Positions 1-13,754 of a stretch of 64,000 nt of DNA are shown here, piece after piece. This DNA is from Acridotheres tristis (lineage: Eukaryota > Chordata > Aves > Passeriformes > Sturnidae): NCBI GenBank assembly GCA_037013685.1, contig CM072899.1:7606479-7670478 (forward strand), written 5' to 3'. Positions within the stretch are counted from its first letter, which is position 1. Each line of letters opens with the position of its first letter. The notes beneath the pieces are model-generated. The model searched no databases and was not told the origin of the DNA. It saw only the letters and a list, made by a program, of their open reading frames with translations. The position numbers and the translations under genes were made by a program.

Positions 1-3000
1 ACCTATTAGGAATACACGGAAGTATCATTTTTTACATTGATTATCTATCCTTAAAACAGATAGTAATGTATACTTAAATGCTTGGATTGCAAAAATAATT
101 TTTAACCTTTGTTACATACTCTGTTGAAGAGGAAATCCTTTGAGCATCACGGTATGAAGAACACAAATTCAATTTATGTCTTAAGAAGAGAGGACAACTA
201 TGAATGCACATAAGAAAAAAAATCTCTGATTTGTCATAGTTACCTAGAACACAAGTGTTTTTTATCTGAACCCAAGCAAACTATACAGACATTGCTGTGG
301 AATCATAACATAAATCCCTATTGAACTTTCACAAATTCTATCGCCTTTTGAAAACGCCTGAAGCAAAACTCCCCTTCTGAATAGCTCCAGTACAAAGTAA
401 CATAAACTCTAATCCATATGACTGATGCTGGAGGCAGAACATTTTAATTTGACAAATCTGTCCTGTGTCAAGTTTCCACAGTAAATAGCAGAACTAATGG
501 GGAGGCAACTGCAAATCCAGCCATGAGCTCACAAACAGCCCAAAGGTTACACCTGAGGGAGATCCCCTCCAGCCATGGCTGTCTGCATCCCAGGGTATGG
601 CACCTCTGGCATGGGACAGGGCCACCATGCCACCAAGCAAAGGAATAACCTCCTCTTTGTGCTCCAAAGGAGAGAAATCCATGGGTTACCAGGCTAGCTG
701 GGAATGAGCAGCTGGAGATGGGAGCAAGTGTGTTACTAAGGCTGTGAGTGAGTCAAAGGCTGCTGCAAATCTGATGTCCACTGTCTAGGGAAGGCAATGG
801 AGGTGAAATGTTGCAGCAACACTGAGAGGACAAACACTTGTGGCTGATGATGCTTAATGCTACCTGGAGAAAATGGAGATAGCTTAACCTGGGACAGCAG
901 TTTCTTTGTAAGTGAGGTCTGGTCATCTTCAGGTTGGATTTATGCCAAAGAGGAGAAATGGCTTCTTTTATTTGGCTCTATGTGGAGTTCTTCCCAGAAA
1001 AGAAAGGAAAAATAAACTAGGGCGTCCTAGTACATTTAAAACAAGCTGTCACTAAGTTAACCAAGCCCCAAAGAAGGCACGTAGTACCTGCTCTTAGCAA
1101 ATTCACTTACTGATTATCAAATCAATTTAGTGATTCAGTGAAGTGCCTGTCATCCCTCAAAGCTGTCGCCACACCTGTCAACAAAACCAGGCACCGACTC
1201 CTCTCTTAAGGACATAACACGTGTCAAATTGAAGGTCCTATTCAAATCACAGCTTCCTGCCAGATCTGATCTCTTCTTCCATCTTTCATGCCATAATCTT
1301 CTTAAAATGAACAAAACCCACTGGTTATGAAAGTGCTGAATTTTCCACCTGCTAGTGAAGCTGATGGTGGCACAGCAGGGACAGCAAGAGCCCTGCAATG
1401 AAGCGCCTGTGTCCTAAACCAGGACACAGCCTGCCAATAATAAGAGGCAGAGGTACAAATAATTCCTCTCAGGCACTCAGAGGGCAGCCACTGATCTTTA
1501 CTGTCTTTATCATAAAAATGATTTTTCCTAATGTTGTTAGATAAATAGGTTGCTTTCAACATCAGCTTCTCCCTTTCTAGAGATGGCACATATATGTAAT
1601 GCAGTCAGGGAAGCAATACTGTCCTGCTGAATGTCTCCTGTCCTTCACAGCAGATGTGATAAAAAATAAAATTTCCAGTCCATTTCAATTCATCCAACAC
1701 ACATGTAGTTGGTGAAATCTGGTGAGTACACTCAGAGGAGCAGACGTAAATCTCTTGCCATGCTTATCTACAGGTTACTTATTTGCATGGACATTATTTC
1801 GACCATGCACACACTATTTCTGGGTCCTGAGATGTGCATCACAATCCCACAAATAGTTCTCAATGAGAAGAGATGTGGACTAGCAGGAAACATTAACAGA
1901 AAGAAGCAGCATCATGTTTAACCCAGCAATAATTTAGCATTATTAGAGCCTGGGCACAATCTCAATCTACAAAAGCAAAATCTCAGCTGCGCCCAGCTCC
2001 TGCTCCTCCCCTCTCCATGTGGTCAGCAGAGCCAGCATCAGGGAAGCTCTAAATGCAAGATAACTCTTGCAGAAAACTCCCTGCCATTGTGACCACTGCA
2101 AACTCTTGAACCTGTTCAGTATGAGGCCTCATTTTAATCTTCTCAGCATCCCTTCTTTTCAAAGCATAAGCAGATTAAGCTCACTAGGCATCTTTCTTCA
2201 GCAATCACCACAGATGCATTAAAATACAGCAAATGAAGAAGGTCCAATAAGGCTGTAATGAATGCATGATCTCAAATCCCAGCTTGCTATAACTTTACAG
2301 AAGTAAAGAAATTAATCTAAAAACAGACTTTAAATACTATTTCAAGGATAAAGTATTGATGTATTGATCTTATGAGTGCATTATCAGATGGCTATCTCTG
2401 GGTATCAGGTGAATTCATTCACTGTTAGAAAGACATACCAGGTTGTCAAGGCCTGACAATTATCCTTACTAATTATTTCTCTCCTACTGCCCTTTTTCAG
2501 TTCCAGCTTCCGACTGTTGCCAAATTACTCCTTGTAGTGTTACCAGAATGCTTTCCAGTGCTACCTCACTTAAGTATGATGAGAAAACATCTGAACTAGC
2601 TCTGCTAATAATGCAGCAATATTATGTCAGAAATCATGTGTGGCAAGTGTTAAGCAAACCTAAATGGTTTGCTAGGAAGCTTTCTTTGAAATACAAGTTT
2701 GCTCTTTTTCTACAGAAAACATTAATTTCCTTTGACACAGTCTCACGTTCCAGTTCCTCAGAGTTGAAAGCTGCATCTGAGCTTGCATATATTTCCTATT
2801 TCTTTTCTTTAAAATGGACCAACACAACAGCCATTTGAGCTGTATGAATCCAGAAACTGATGCTTTCAGTTTCTTGAAAGACTAACTTGTAGCACTGTGA
2901 TCCCATACCCTGGAAATACAGCAATTCCCTTCCAGGGGACACACAGATCAATGCACACATTCACAATGCTACAAAAGGAGCAGAACAGGAACATAGTATC

Positions 3001-6000
3001 AGAAGCAACATAAGGAATATGCATTTTCAGATTTGACCAACTTGGGTCTTGGTCTTGCTACTGCTGAACTGTCTGATAAATCACCATATGGTTCAGTGGG
3101 AGAGCTCCTAGGCTTTCAGAAATGGTATTCCAGCAACACCAGCCTGTAGCTGAATCACTGAATCCAGCATCACTCATGCTTTAACATCAGTGACTGGTAT
3201 GTACGTAGGTCTCTACTTCAGGTATTTGCATTTTTCCTAGTTAAACAGGGAGCAAGGGGAATATTAGATGAGGTTGAAGAAAAGGACATAACTATGGATT
3301 TGAGGATGGGTGACTCAATTTATGTTCAGGAAATACTGCGTTTTACTTTTACTCTCTTGAAATTTCATCTTTTGAATGTAGCTCATTAAGTGAATGCTCA
3401 CATTCCTGCCTCCCAAACAGAATGAGAGCTCTCAAGCAAAGAATTTGAAATGAATCTTTTTCAAAATTGTCCTGTTATTGCCTATCTCCTATTTTGAACT
3501 GGATGTAATGACAATTCTTTTTATCAAGAGATATTATCGTCCTGTCTGGAACATGCCACCTCACGATGAAATGTGTCACTCAACTCCCTGCATGCCAGCC
3601 TCTCCCTCAAGAGCACTAACCTGCCCTAGGTGGACACAGACCTCAGAGAAAAGAGCAGAGAATTCACCACTCAACCAAAGTTGATGAGAAATGAAGCAAA
3701 AGAGGCTTTCCTTTTCTTTTCAAATGAATTTTGTAACTTTGACTACTCATCTGAGGGTAGTTTTGCATTTTAAAAAGCTAAACCTTCTACTCTTTGAACA
3801 CCCCTTGAGCACTGCATGCAGGCATTGAGTATTGAATTTATCTTACTGTGGGCACTACTCCCCTGAAGGAATGGAAGGGCTTTATGTAGGTATAAAAATC
3901 TACTAAAATCACCCTTACAGTGATTTGGTTAAGGTAAAGAGCAAACACAACCACTACTGCAGCTCTGGATTTCAAAACACAGAATGTAGTAAAAGCATAT
4001 ATAAGGCCAAAAATGATATAATTAAAGAAATTTCATCCATTTATGGCTTGATTGAATCCCTAAGATCTCTCTCTCCCTTTCATAACAAAAGTGGGATAGA
4101 TGTTGTACTAATGCATGTTTTTATTTCTCAAATTACATTCACCACTTGGGGTGAGCAAATTTGCTTCTCCACCCTGCATTTGGTCCCTAGGAGTCTGTAA
4201 AAAAAGTCAAATCTGCTCCCAGTCCCAGAGAAGAATGATTCATCCCTAATTTATTAGGGAAACACTCTCAATCTTCTTTTCCTGGACAATTAACAATCCC
4301 CTCTGGAGAAACTAATGCTCTTTTGGCAGACCAGGTGCCATTTTCTGTGCTTGAAGAAACCATTACCAAACTGTTAGCCTACTGTAGGGGAAAAAGCTCT
4401 TTCCCACCTGGTAATGGCATTTCTAACTCTGGTGGGAAGCCTACCTTTGTATTTCTTACACATGTGTAGGTCAGAGCAATGCTTTAATAAAAAAACTTTC
4501 TGAATGGTCAATGGCCAACAATAGCCTAGTGTCTTTGTGGGATATGCTAAGAAAGGCACTGAACACTGGAGGCATTTCCTGAAAATACTAGCTCACTTTT
4601 CCTCCTCTCTGAAGCCAGAGGATAAAGGAAAGCCCCTCCTGCAGATAGCCAGCCTAGATGGGACAGTGATAGAAAAGGGCATTATTGGCCTTTCATGGAA
4701 TGGGCTAAAAACCTCAACTATTTCAGGAAAAAACTATTTTTCTTACTAAGTCATGTAGAGAAACAGGAAGCAAGAGGACACATATTCAGGGATACAACTA
4801 CTTTCACCAAATTGGTTTTTCTTTATGGAAAGACAAGAGTCTCAAAGCATGAACAAACACATACATTTTTTTCTTGTTTCCACCTACTTGATTTTTATTT
4901 CATTTCCACCAGACAGTAAACTTTAGCTGTGTTTTAGATCCTTTTTCAACTTTAGTTAACCTTCCCATCCTGTCTGGAAATACAATGCCTTTGAACTGGG
5001 AAAATAACAAGGATTATGCTCATATTGCTGCATCCCAGAGCAGGAATTCCTCTGGGGCAGGTGCTGCACAAAACCAGCAAAGAGATATTCTTTATCCCAA
5101 AGAGCTTTTAGATTCAATATAAGAAACTGCAAAGGGATTCAGGTGGAAGGGCAAGAAGGTAAATATGATACTACTGATCAGCACAGTCCACAATGAATAT
5201 ATTTCACAGCCTGTTCCCCCTTAGAATTAAAAAGCCTTTTGGTCACCTGCATTGGAAAATCAGTTCTAATGAAAAGCTTTTTTGGATACACAAATAACCA
5301 GACAAGAAGATGCATCTTCCTTTCTGGTTTACAGAAGCTTTCAGTAGTCATCCCTTACAATGCAGTTCTTTAACACGTGATAAAATGACAAAAAAAGTGT
5401 CTGAATAAATGTACTGAATTTTCTCACAGCAAAAAACACGTCTGACGTAATTTATTCTCTTGGCACAAAATTACAGCAACTATTTAGAATTCCTCAGGAA
5501 AAAACCCCAAACAAAACCCAAAAGAAGTAAAATGCAATCAGTAAAGCACCAGTACAATAGATAATTTAAATAATTTCCTGCTTGCTCCCTTAAATCTTGA
5601 TTAACATTAGTGAAATCTATTCTGATTGTTTGAGCCCCAGTGAAATGGCTTCCACAGGAAATACTTTCTGACAGCTACCAACCAGCCCATTAACCACGTT
5701 AAGGTTTTGTTTTGATCTTTTTGTGTGCCAAGGAAACATTATCGCTTCTTAACATATTTGTGCAACGTTTCTTTTATCCCTCACACCCTAAATATTATTA
5801 TTCTTTGTTATTTCCAGAGAGCCTGGAACCTGGGATAATCATGAAGGGTCCCACATCTCCAGGGGAATATATCCCAAAGCCTGTTGGACTTGCCCATTAG
5901 AAAGGGGCTGTGCTGAGCACTTATCAAGCCTCACATGTTTCTTGACCACCATGCCAGGATCCTGATGTGCAGCCAGCCTGGCACAGCGTGGAGTGTGCTC

Positions 6001-8200
6001 CTGTCCTGGTGCTCAGAGCCCACAGCCCAGACACACTCGAGGGACCTGCAGCTCCCCTCCCTGTAAGCCTCACATGCTTCATGGCTGTGTACTGGAACCT
6101 GAAAAAAATTGCCTTCTGGCATTGAAGTTCCCAAACTTTAAAAGCTATGAGCAAGTCTTGAAAACGTGACTCCCTGTTTTAGACTGAAGTGTCCATTTCT
6201 ACTGACAGTAATCAAACAGCTCCTTTAACAGGTGCAGGAGGAAGTTTCTTTTGCAGCATTGCTGAAGCCCCCTTTTCTATCCACACTAAGTGCTTCTGTC
6301 CAAGATGTGTTTGCTGCTGAGGTTCAGGTGGCTCCTCACGTCACCCCAACTCTAACCCAGGTTAGAAAGCCTCAGTGCACAGCCTGCACTCACCTCTCAC
6401 CATCCCTGCTGGGAAAAGGAAGCTGACATGCATGTCAAGAGAACAGCTCATGCTAAACATCCTTTCAAGTTCACCAAAGTCCCGGCCTGTTCATTAGTCA
6501 GGGCTAAATGAAGCCACCTCCTCATAATGAACCACTTTTTTTTGCAAAAGACTGCTAGACACTCTCCCATGGCATCTACCCAACATGCTGAAGCAGCAGA
6601 AATAGCTATCACCTGCTGTCCTCTTCCTTCTCCTCCCATAATCAAGTAACTTTTCCAGGAGAACAGGATTTAGTAAGCTCCCCTACAAATTTCCCCCCCC
6701 TTTTTTTGTCACACTGAGTGCCCAGAGCAAATGCCAGTAAATCCAGCAGACTAAGTACACAGGAAGCTCAGCATGCAGAGCTCACCTTTCCAGCTGGGGA
6801 GAGACAGTCCCATTTTTCTAACTCGGACAATCCTACATTTCAAGTAACAATCCTATTGAATCTGCTACCTTTCATTAAAGTAGCTCTTACAACTCTGTAA
6901 AATTCTCCAACCTTTGTATTGATTTTTTCTCCTATTCAAAATAACTCTCCTTTACAACAGGAGCTGCCTGTCAGCCTCTTATCTCTTATTTTCACCCCAT
7001 ATGATCCTCCTTCTCCTTGTCAGTCTTTCCAGATTCCAATTAATCATGTAGAAAATCAGGGACTTATGTTAAGAAGAATGTACAACTCTTAGCTTATCAT
7101 TAACATACTGTAATTGCAGTGTAGTGCCACTGCCTCTGACCTTTTCAACAAGTCAGTCGAAATCCTTTGGGGAAAGCAGGACATTCCCAGCCACAATGAA
7201 GAGGGTTATCTCTGATCCATGCTACTGGATAGTTATTTCAAAATAAAACTCTGGATGTATTGTAACATTTGTAATTCAGTCTAGAAATTACTGGGGCCTG
7301 GCAGACATCAGGAAGATGCAGCCATAAAACTAAACTGCTGCTCCATTCCTAAATTTTGTCTGAGTCTCTACACGAAGAGTCCCAGGATACACTAACCCCT
7401 CCACCAAACATATTTAATTTCAGACCATCATCTCCTGTTTCTTCTTAATTATCATGGGACATTCACAGAAAAGATCAGCCAGATGGAGACTAAATATTTC
7501 ACTACTACAAGATGGAGCATTCTGCACTAAAATGGAACCTTGATTACAATAAAGTCATTAATTAAAGTCTCAACTGACTCTCCTGTCAGTATATGGGAGA
7601 CACTAAAGACAACTGAGAGGAGGCAGTGCACCAGCTACACTAAGGAAAATAAAACAGTAAACCAGACAGTGATAAGATGATGTTTAATTTGCACTACTCA
7701 CAGTGAAACAAGACGGAAACTCAGCCATGTGTTCAATATATCCATCCATTTTATGTTTTTAAAATGATGACACACTGCTTTCCTGACAAGGAGAAACTTG
7801 AACAAGATTTACAAGCAGTGAAGAGCAAAAAGAAGTAAAGCCTAGAGACTCCAGGAATAAAATCTTACTTTACTGGAGATAAGATGGAGATGTAGATTGG
7901 GCTTTTTAGATAAGACAGAGACACAGATGCAGCTTTTTAGCACATTGTATGTTTAGAGTATTTTATAACTATTTGGCCCCTTGAAGACAGTGGGGAAAGG
8001 GGAGGCAGAAGACTGTAAGAAAACAACAAAAAAACCCCATACCAAGTGTCATTTTGAAGAAAAAGAAATTAAATGTGAAAATCCCCAAGCCGTTTCCTTG
8101 TCTGAATAATTAAGTCAGAGGTGCTGTAAGAAGTGCAGATGGAATAAGCAGAGCATGCTAAATTCTCTGGACACTCTACAGCACAGACAGTATGGGTATG

Positions 8201-8292
8201 GAGCCAAATCCTCACTCAGAGTTTCACCAGCACATCTCCTATCAAAGTCACTGGGAGCTCTAAGTATCCCTTTATCAGTGTGGATTTGGTCC
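8201..8292. mobile_element. Fossil palindromic MITE-like element
   Basis: The left end GAGCCAAATCCTCAC and the right end GTGTGGATTTGGTCC are imperfect inverted repeats (12 of 15 positions by eye). The interior, atctcctatcaaagtcactg followed by ggagct, is itself an imperfect palindrome around aagtca. The whole resembles an old palindromic repeat common in turtle and crocodilian genomes, of the form agccaaatcctcagctggtg...ccattgaagtcaatgg... The match is from memory and I cannot name the family with certainty. No coding capacity is present. Confidence 0.6.
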
Positions 8293-11200
8293 TTGGAGAG
8301 AGTATTACACTAAAATTACTTCAGACAGTCATAGTCTCTCACTGTGATATATTCCCAGTGGTCCTCTTTAGGTCCCTCTGTAATTTTTTGATTTCTACTT
8401 TGCTACATCCTGCCAGATGGAGGTAAGGAAATTTGAAGAGCAACAAGTAAACAAAATATAAGGAAATAAACCCAACACCAGCTCCCTGTTTCACAATTAA
8501 TCTTTACTTGTGCTTGAAATCAGCACCAGAGATCTTTGCAAAATTACAATTATCAGATATGCTGGATGCCAGAAATAATAAACCCAGCTGCAATACAGGG
8601 TGTTAGCTCTCTCCTGTATACCAAGAGAACATGCTGTGGTCTGTTCATCATTTGATGTCATAAAGTGTGTGCAAATCTAAACAGACTCACAGCTGCACCA
8701 AGAGTAAAATTACAGAACAGAAATGGTCCCATTTCTAACATTATGAAGTAAATATTCCCTGCCATCCACAGGTGGACAGAAGGCTGGATGTATACTATAG
8801 GCGATTCCAGGTATGATAGAAAGTTTTAATATTCAGAATAAAACAAACAAAAAGAAAACCACCCTAGTAAACTGAGTAACTAGTGTCAGTTTATTCCCTG
8901 TAGTAAAGGTTCTTGTGCACTGAATACCACTCATTTCTTCTACATTTATGACACTGATTGTCATCTGCCTGTGATAATACAAACCATCAGAATTTAAGTA
9001 ATATAATGAGAGGTAAAACAGCACACAGTGATAAACTTTGGCAAGGTTATCTGAGCATTCACATTAGAGCAACTAAATGTAGATCTAGACCACACAGATG
9101 TCAGTATGTACATTCAAAGAGAAAAGGAAGAAAATCAAAGAAATAGCAAGAACAAAGACACCATTAGAACCTGGAAAGTCTTCTAAGAAACACACTTAAA
9201 GAGCAGCAAGAATTGTTAATGCAAATGATTGTTTTGTAATAATAATTTAATAAAGTAAATACATAAACATAATGTAAAAGCTTGTTAATGGACATAAGAG
9301 GGTGTCAGCTCTTAATTTTCTGTTGGGATGGTTTGTGAGGATGGGTTGTTGTTGTTGCTGTTGTTTTAATAGCAAAGAACTTGAGATTTCCAAAAACATG
9401 CATGTTGGTACTTGTGGGTATGAAATCACATTGCTTTTTCAGAAACAATTTAGCCTAAACAGTGCAAGTTTCTTCACGTAAGAGTAAAAGGATGAGGTCT
9501 CTATGGCATATTGCAGTATGGTCCTCGGAATAAGATTCTCATTTACTAAATAAATTACTGTATAGTACTGTATAATGGTGTTCACATTATAACTGACAAT
9601 TAGCACCATTAAAGAGAACGCTCATAAACAGCCAAAGCTCACATCAAATTAACACAGCCATGATTAAAATCACTCTTCTGATTTCTGCTCTTCACAGAAA
9701 TAAGCAGCATTTTGCATAAAAATTACTAGGAGGCAGCTAAGAAAAAATTTAAAAAATAACCCCATGGTTATGCTGGGATGGTGGTACCTCACTTCAGCAG
9801 CACCCAGAGCACTGCCACGTCAGCTCCTCACTTGCTATGAAATATTAAGCATTGGGTTTCCCTCGGAGCAGCCAGCCAGCACAGCTCTGCCTGCTGCTGG
9901 GAACCAGTTTGGTGGCACGGGAGATTAAAGTGTTGCAATTACTCCTCTTGGCTCTAATGAGGGGAACCAAGGTTCTCTCCTGGCCTGAGGGAAGCTCATC
10001 TTCTTTATTTTAATTTTGTCACTTTTCCACTTAAGTGGTTTTTAGCGTTTGCATGTCCACTTATATTGCTGCGGCTTCAGGAAGAAAAAAATAACCTGAG
10101 GAATTTTAGTGGAGAAGAACAATAGCAAAATACAAAGGAGTCAGCAATTCATTAAAATTTAGAAAATGCAACATTAAAAACTTTTCTTAACTCTAAAAAA
10201 AAAAAAAGAGAGCCTTTTTCTAAACTGGCACAGAGCCCATGTCCTCATTAGGATTCACACTCCACTTACACAGCAATACACTAATGGTATCACTTTAATC
10301 TTCAGCATCACAGCACTACTTCCTGGCCTCACCCAGATATTGCTTGTAAAGTGGCAAGAAAGAGGGAAAAAAAGAAGTTTCTAGTGAATGCTGACAAGGC
10401 CTTGTATCAATCTGGATCTAGTGGAAGTTTGAAGCACATGAACATTGCTGTTCATGAATACTGCTTCAGAGACAGCCAAACTCATAATGGCTTCATAAAG
10501 ATCAAGCATCACTAAGGAAAATCTAATCAATAAATAAGCAATCAAGACCACATAATGAAAGAATACCATTACTTGTGCCATCGTTTAAAAAGAAGTCACA
10601 ATATGCTACATTAAAGTACTGCGAGATAATGCGCCTTTGATCCAACATGCCTTTAAAGCAGGAAAGAAAAGGATGTTCTCATATATCTTACTAACTAATT
10701 TAAAGTATAAATCATAAAAAAATATGATCCAGATGGGCTTCAATGAAGGAAACCAATTAACGTAGACAGCCTTACCATCTGACACATTAGTTGTAATAAT
10801 AAAAACCAAACAACATGGTCAAACAATAATGCTTTGTATTATATCTGACATTTCTAATTAGTTTCTGTATCCTCTTCAAGAAAAAAAAGACTACCAACAA
10901 ACACTTTGTTTCCCAGAGGAAAAAACTTCTAAACTTAATGTGCACAGACCTCATTCTATGGATGAAGCTGATCTATCTGTGTTCCCTTGGGATGTGCTTT
11001 GGAACTAATGGGTTTTGCATAGTCCACATCTGGTTGCAAAATAAAGACTTAGAAAACATTTCCTTTCAGCTGCATTGCCACTGTAACTGCTCCAGACCTG
11101 GAATGCCAATATCTACACACTCCTGTAAGCTTTTCCTGTGTCCATGGGCTCAGAATAATCAGAGTGATTTAGGCTTTCTGTTGGATAGAATTTTGGATTA

Positions 11201-11574
11201 TCCTTTCTACAGCCTCCCTAGAAATGCTACTTCTCGAATGAAGTAGAGTGTTTTTGGCACAGACTTCCCAGCATCAGGCAGTTGGGGTTGCATCAGACAG
11301 TTGCAAGCTGCACTACAATTAGCATTACAAATTAAAAGCCCCACTGAGAATACAAGTACAGTTACTGTTTGAGAAGTCTAATCCCAACTATTTAGACTGG
11401 TTTTGCATCTATCAGCAATAAAGACTCAATTTTATCACCTTAAACCTATTGGACCCTCCAAAATCCACCCAGAGAAATCCATTGCAGCACATGATTGAAA
11501 GTCAGAATTTTGTGTAGGAGGTAGATAGCATCACAATAGGGAAAGGCTTGATTTGGGAATAGTTTTTCCTTTAC

Positions 11575-11596
11575 AAAAAAAAAAAAAAAAAAAAAA
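11575..11596 (+). repeat. Poly-A run (22 A)
   Basis: An uninterrupted A22 follows ttcctttac. No recognisable retrogene or SINE precedes it and no target-site duplication was found, so it is listed as a simple homopolymer. Confidence 0.95.
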
Positions 11597-12783
11597 GAAA
11601 AGGAATTTTACTGTGGGAATTCTGCTAATGTCATCATACCAAGGAAGGCCAGAGGTCCATGCCGTTGCAACAAACACAAATCACCTGGAAACTATAAGGA
11701 TTAACACTAAACCTATGTGATCCAGCAATTTATTTTGCTCAGCATTCATAAACAAGCAACATAAATTCCTAAAGGCAGTCTCCCCTCAATTTTCAAGTTA
11801 ATATTCTAAACAACTGAAATGAAGAATATTTTAACCATACAAAAATTATTTCTTAGGAACTTGCTTATTTCCAAAGTACAAGAGCTTCCATTCATCAAGC
11901 CACCATCAAACAGCCTTGAAATCATAAGAAGGGTTTCTGAAGTAGAAATATTATTTTTGACGCAAACAAGAAGGCCTGGGCTTTTTCACCCCCTTCACTG
12001 CCCCAAATTTCAGTGGAGGAGTTGGCTGGCTCTGTAGATTCCCTGATTGCGTCTTCCTGAGGTTTACAAGTATCAGTCTTACCAACTGAGACAGAGAGGG
12101 CAGCATGACAATGTTTGAGCCTTTACTCCATCTGCTCAGGGGTGGCCCCTTGTGAGAAATCACAGTTACATCAAGGAGATGATAATGGAAAAGCTCATTA
12201 AAAAGAAGACGAAAATAAAAGCTCTGCCTCTCAGAAAATCCAATACACAGGTACACAACAATTGGGAGACAAAAACCAGCTTCTAATTTTTGTGTGATGG
12301 GGCAGTTTGAACAGGCAGGTGAAAATTGGAGGTTTTGAAAATGCACCAGAATGTATTACAACCTCCCTTTGAGCTTTGCAAGCCTCTTCCCACCTCCTGA
12401 TAAATATGACTTGGCTAAAGCCACATGTGAGGAATTATGGCAAGTTGGGGAGTGAATCAAGTCCCAAGACCTCCACTTCTGCTCACCCACGAACTTTCTG
12501 GGAAAGCAAGCAGAGCTCCCTGCAACCTGCCCAGGAACCACATGCCACACTTGGGAGCTGCATAGCTGCTTACCCACAGACAGAGTTAATCCCAGATAAC
12601 CCCTTATTTATCTCACCATGCAAAACCTTGACTATAGAGTGAAAACTATCAACAAACTCTGTTGACACAGAAAACGCTGCAGTGAGGACAGAGTGACCTG
12701 GGGCTATTAGTCACAAGCCAAGGCCCAACTGCACCCAGATCCCTGAGAGAGCTGCACTCACGGCCCTCCAAAGGCACATCCCT

Positions 12784-12980
12784 GCAGTGAGCTGCACACA
12801 GGTCTGGCCCTGTGCTGTCACCTGGCCCATCTGAAGCCATGTCCCTGTACACAGGTCTGGCCCTGTGCTGTCACCTGGCCCATCTGAAGCCATGTCCCTG
12901 TACACAGGTCTGGCCCTGTGCTGTCACCTGGCCCATCTGAAGGATGTCCCTGCACACAGGTCTGGCCCTGTCTCTGAACA
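12784..12980 (+). repeat. 53-bp minisatellite (three full copies plus partial ends)
   Basis: The unit begins ggtctggccctgtgctgtca and continues cctggcccatctgaagccat before tccctgtacaca. Units start at 12801, 12854, 12907 and 12959, with spacings of 53, 53 and 52 bp. The third has a small deletion at the gaaggatg junction. The fourth diverges after ggtctggccctgt. The leading part (ccctgcagtgagctgcacaca) looks like a degenerate preceding unit. Open frames across it repeat the same peptide and are artefacts. It lies in the intron downstream of exon 4, about 630 bp from the exon. Confidence 0.92.
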
Positions 12981-13599
12981 CAGCTGTGTTCCCAGGGCAC
13001 TGTGCCCGAGGCCGTGCCCTGCTCCTGGGATTGCTGGGCCGCTCTTGCCCGGGGCTGGCATGGGCCCAGCTGGCTCAGCACAGGCAGAGCAAACCTAGAG
13101 CTTTTTGCATGGATCTATGGAGAGATCCTGGTAGTGCAGGCAAGGCATAATGGGTGAATCCAGGTAGAGGCCAGGCAACGTGTGTGTGCAGAAGCAATTC
13201 CGATGACAGACAGCAGGCTCAGCACGATGGCTCCCAAACTGCTGCGATTTGTTTGTAAGCGTCATGGGAAAGGAAAGGTTTGGAGGACAACGAGGTCACT
13301 CGGCGGATATTTGTAAGCAGATCCTCCCACACATGGGAAGCTTATGGGAGAAACGAGAAAAGTGGCTGTTTGCAACTTAACCCATGGGACATGAGAGCTG
13401 GCAAGGCCAGCAAAGCAGAGCTTGGAGCTGACATTGCAGAAGCACATGAGAGATGATGGATAGAGCACTGCGAGGGCCGGAAGGGCCTGCAAAGTGATAT
13501 GTTCACTGAAAGAAACATCACCCTATTTCACAGTTGCCTCAGACTACAGCAATACATTCTGAGTTTGTTTTCTCTGAGAATACAAGCATGTGTTTTTCC

Positions 13600-13605
13600 A
13601 CTCAC
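13600..13605 (-). other. PTPRG: 5' splice donor of PTPRG exon 4
   Basis: GAG is followed by gtgagt on the minus strand, a perfect match to the vertebrate donor consensus. It cuts after Pro-Val-Glu, exactly where known PTPRG proteins continue with Met-Gln, so the intron is phase 0. Confidence 0.94.
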
Positions 13606-13754
13606 CTCAACGGGGAATCTCTTGCCGTTGATGCTGTGCTCAGAGCCAGCGGATCCGTTGCTTTGACCCCAGTGAAACTCCACTTTCTCTGCCTTGAATC
13701 TGCCCGGCAACCCAGCACCACTGACAAAATAATCGTCCTTCAACAGGATAGCAA
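13606..13754 (-). CDS. PTPRG: PTPRG internal exon (exon 4 by mammalian numbering): CA-like domain with a degenerate zinc site
   Basis: This exon has 149 bp: two bases completing a valine codon from the upstream exon, then 49 codons, ending in phase 0 after GAG. The translation runs [20 protein letters not shown], then [20 protein letters not shown], then INGKRFPVE. Aligned by eye to carbonic anhydrase II, VEFHWG corresponds to FHFHWG. The second zinc histidine (His96) is kept, while the first (His94) is glutamate. GSEH matches the conserved GSEH of true anhydrases. NGS is a further N-glycosylation sequon. The acceptor is tttctttctcattgttctgtgtgcag (key part gtgtgcag) and the donor is a consensus gtgagt. 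The next exon, which would carry the third zinc-ligand position, lies outside the window to the left. The domain is therefore expected to bind ligand rather than catalyse. Confidence 0.97.

Larger units (their letters stand above)
1..13605 (-). other. PTPRG: Partial PTPRG intron downstream of exon 4
   Basis: No coding exon could be recognised here. I looked for the next CA-domain exon, expected to begin Met-Gln-Ile-Phe-Phe and contain GAMAIFF, and did not see it on the minus strand, so the intron runs off the left edge. The stretch is mostly AT-rich unique sequence. It holds a fossil palindromic repeat at 8201-8292, a 22-base A run at 11575-11596, a C8T7 run near 6693 and a 53-bp minisatellite near 12.8-13.0 kb. 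GC-richer patches lie around 5.9-6.4 kb and 12.6-13.1 kb. Nothing else is supported. Confidence 0.85.

Noticed and set aside
12711..13081. Overlapping frames with a repeated MYRDMASDGPGDSTGPDLC-type peptide
   Set aside because: The peptide repeat mirrors the 53-bp minisatellite in different frames. No gene is needed to explain it.
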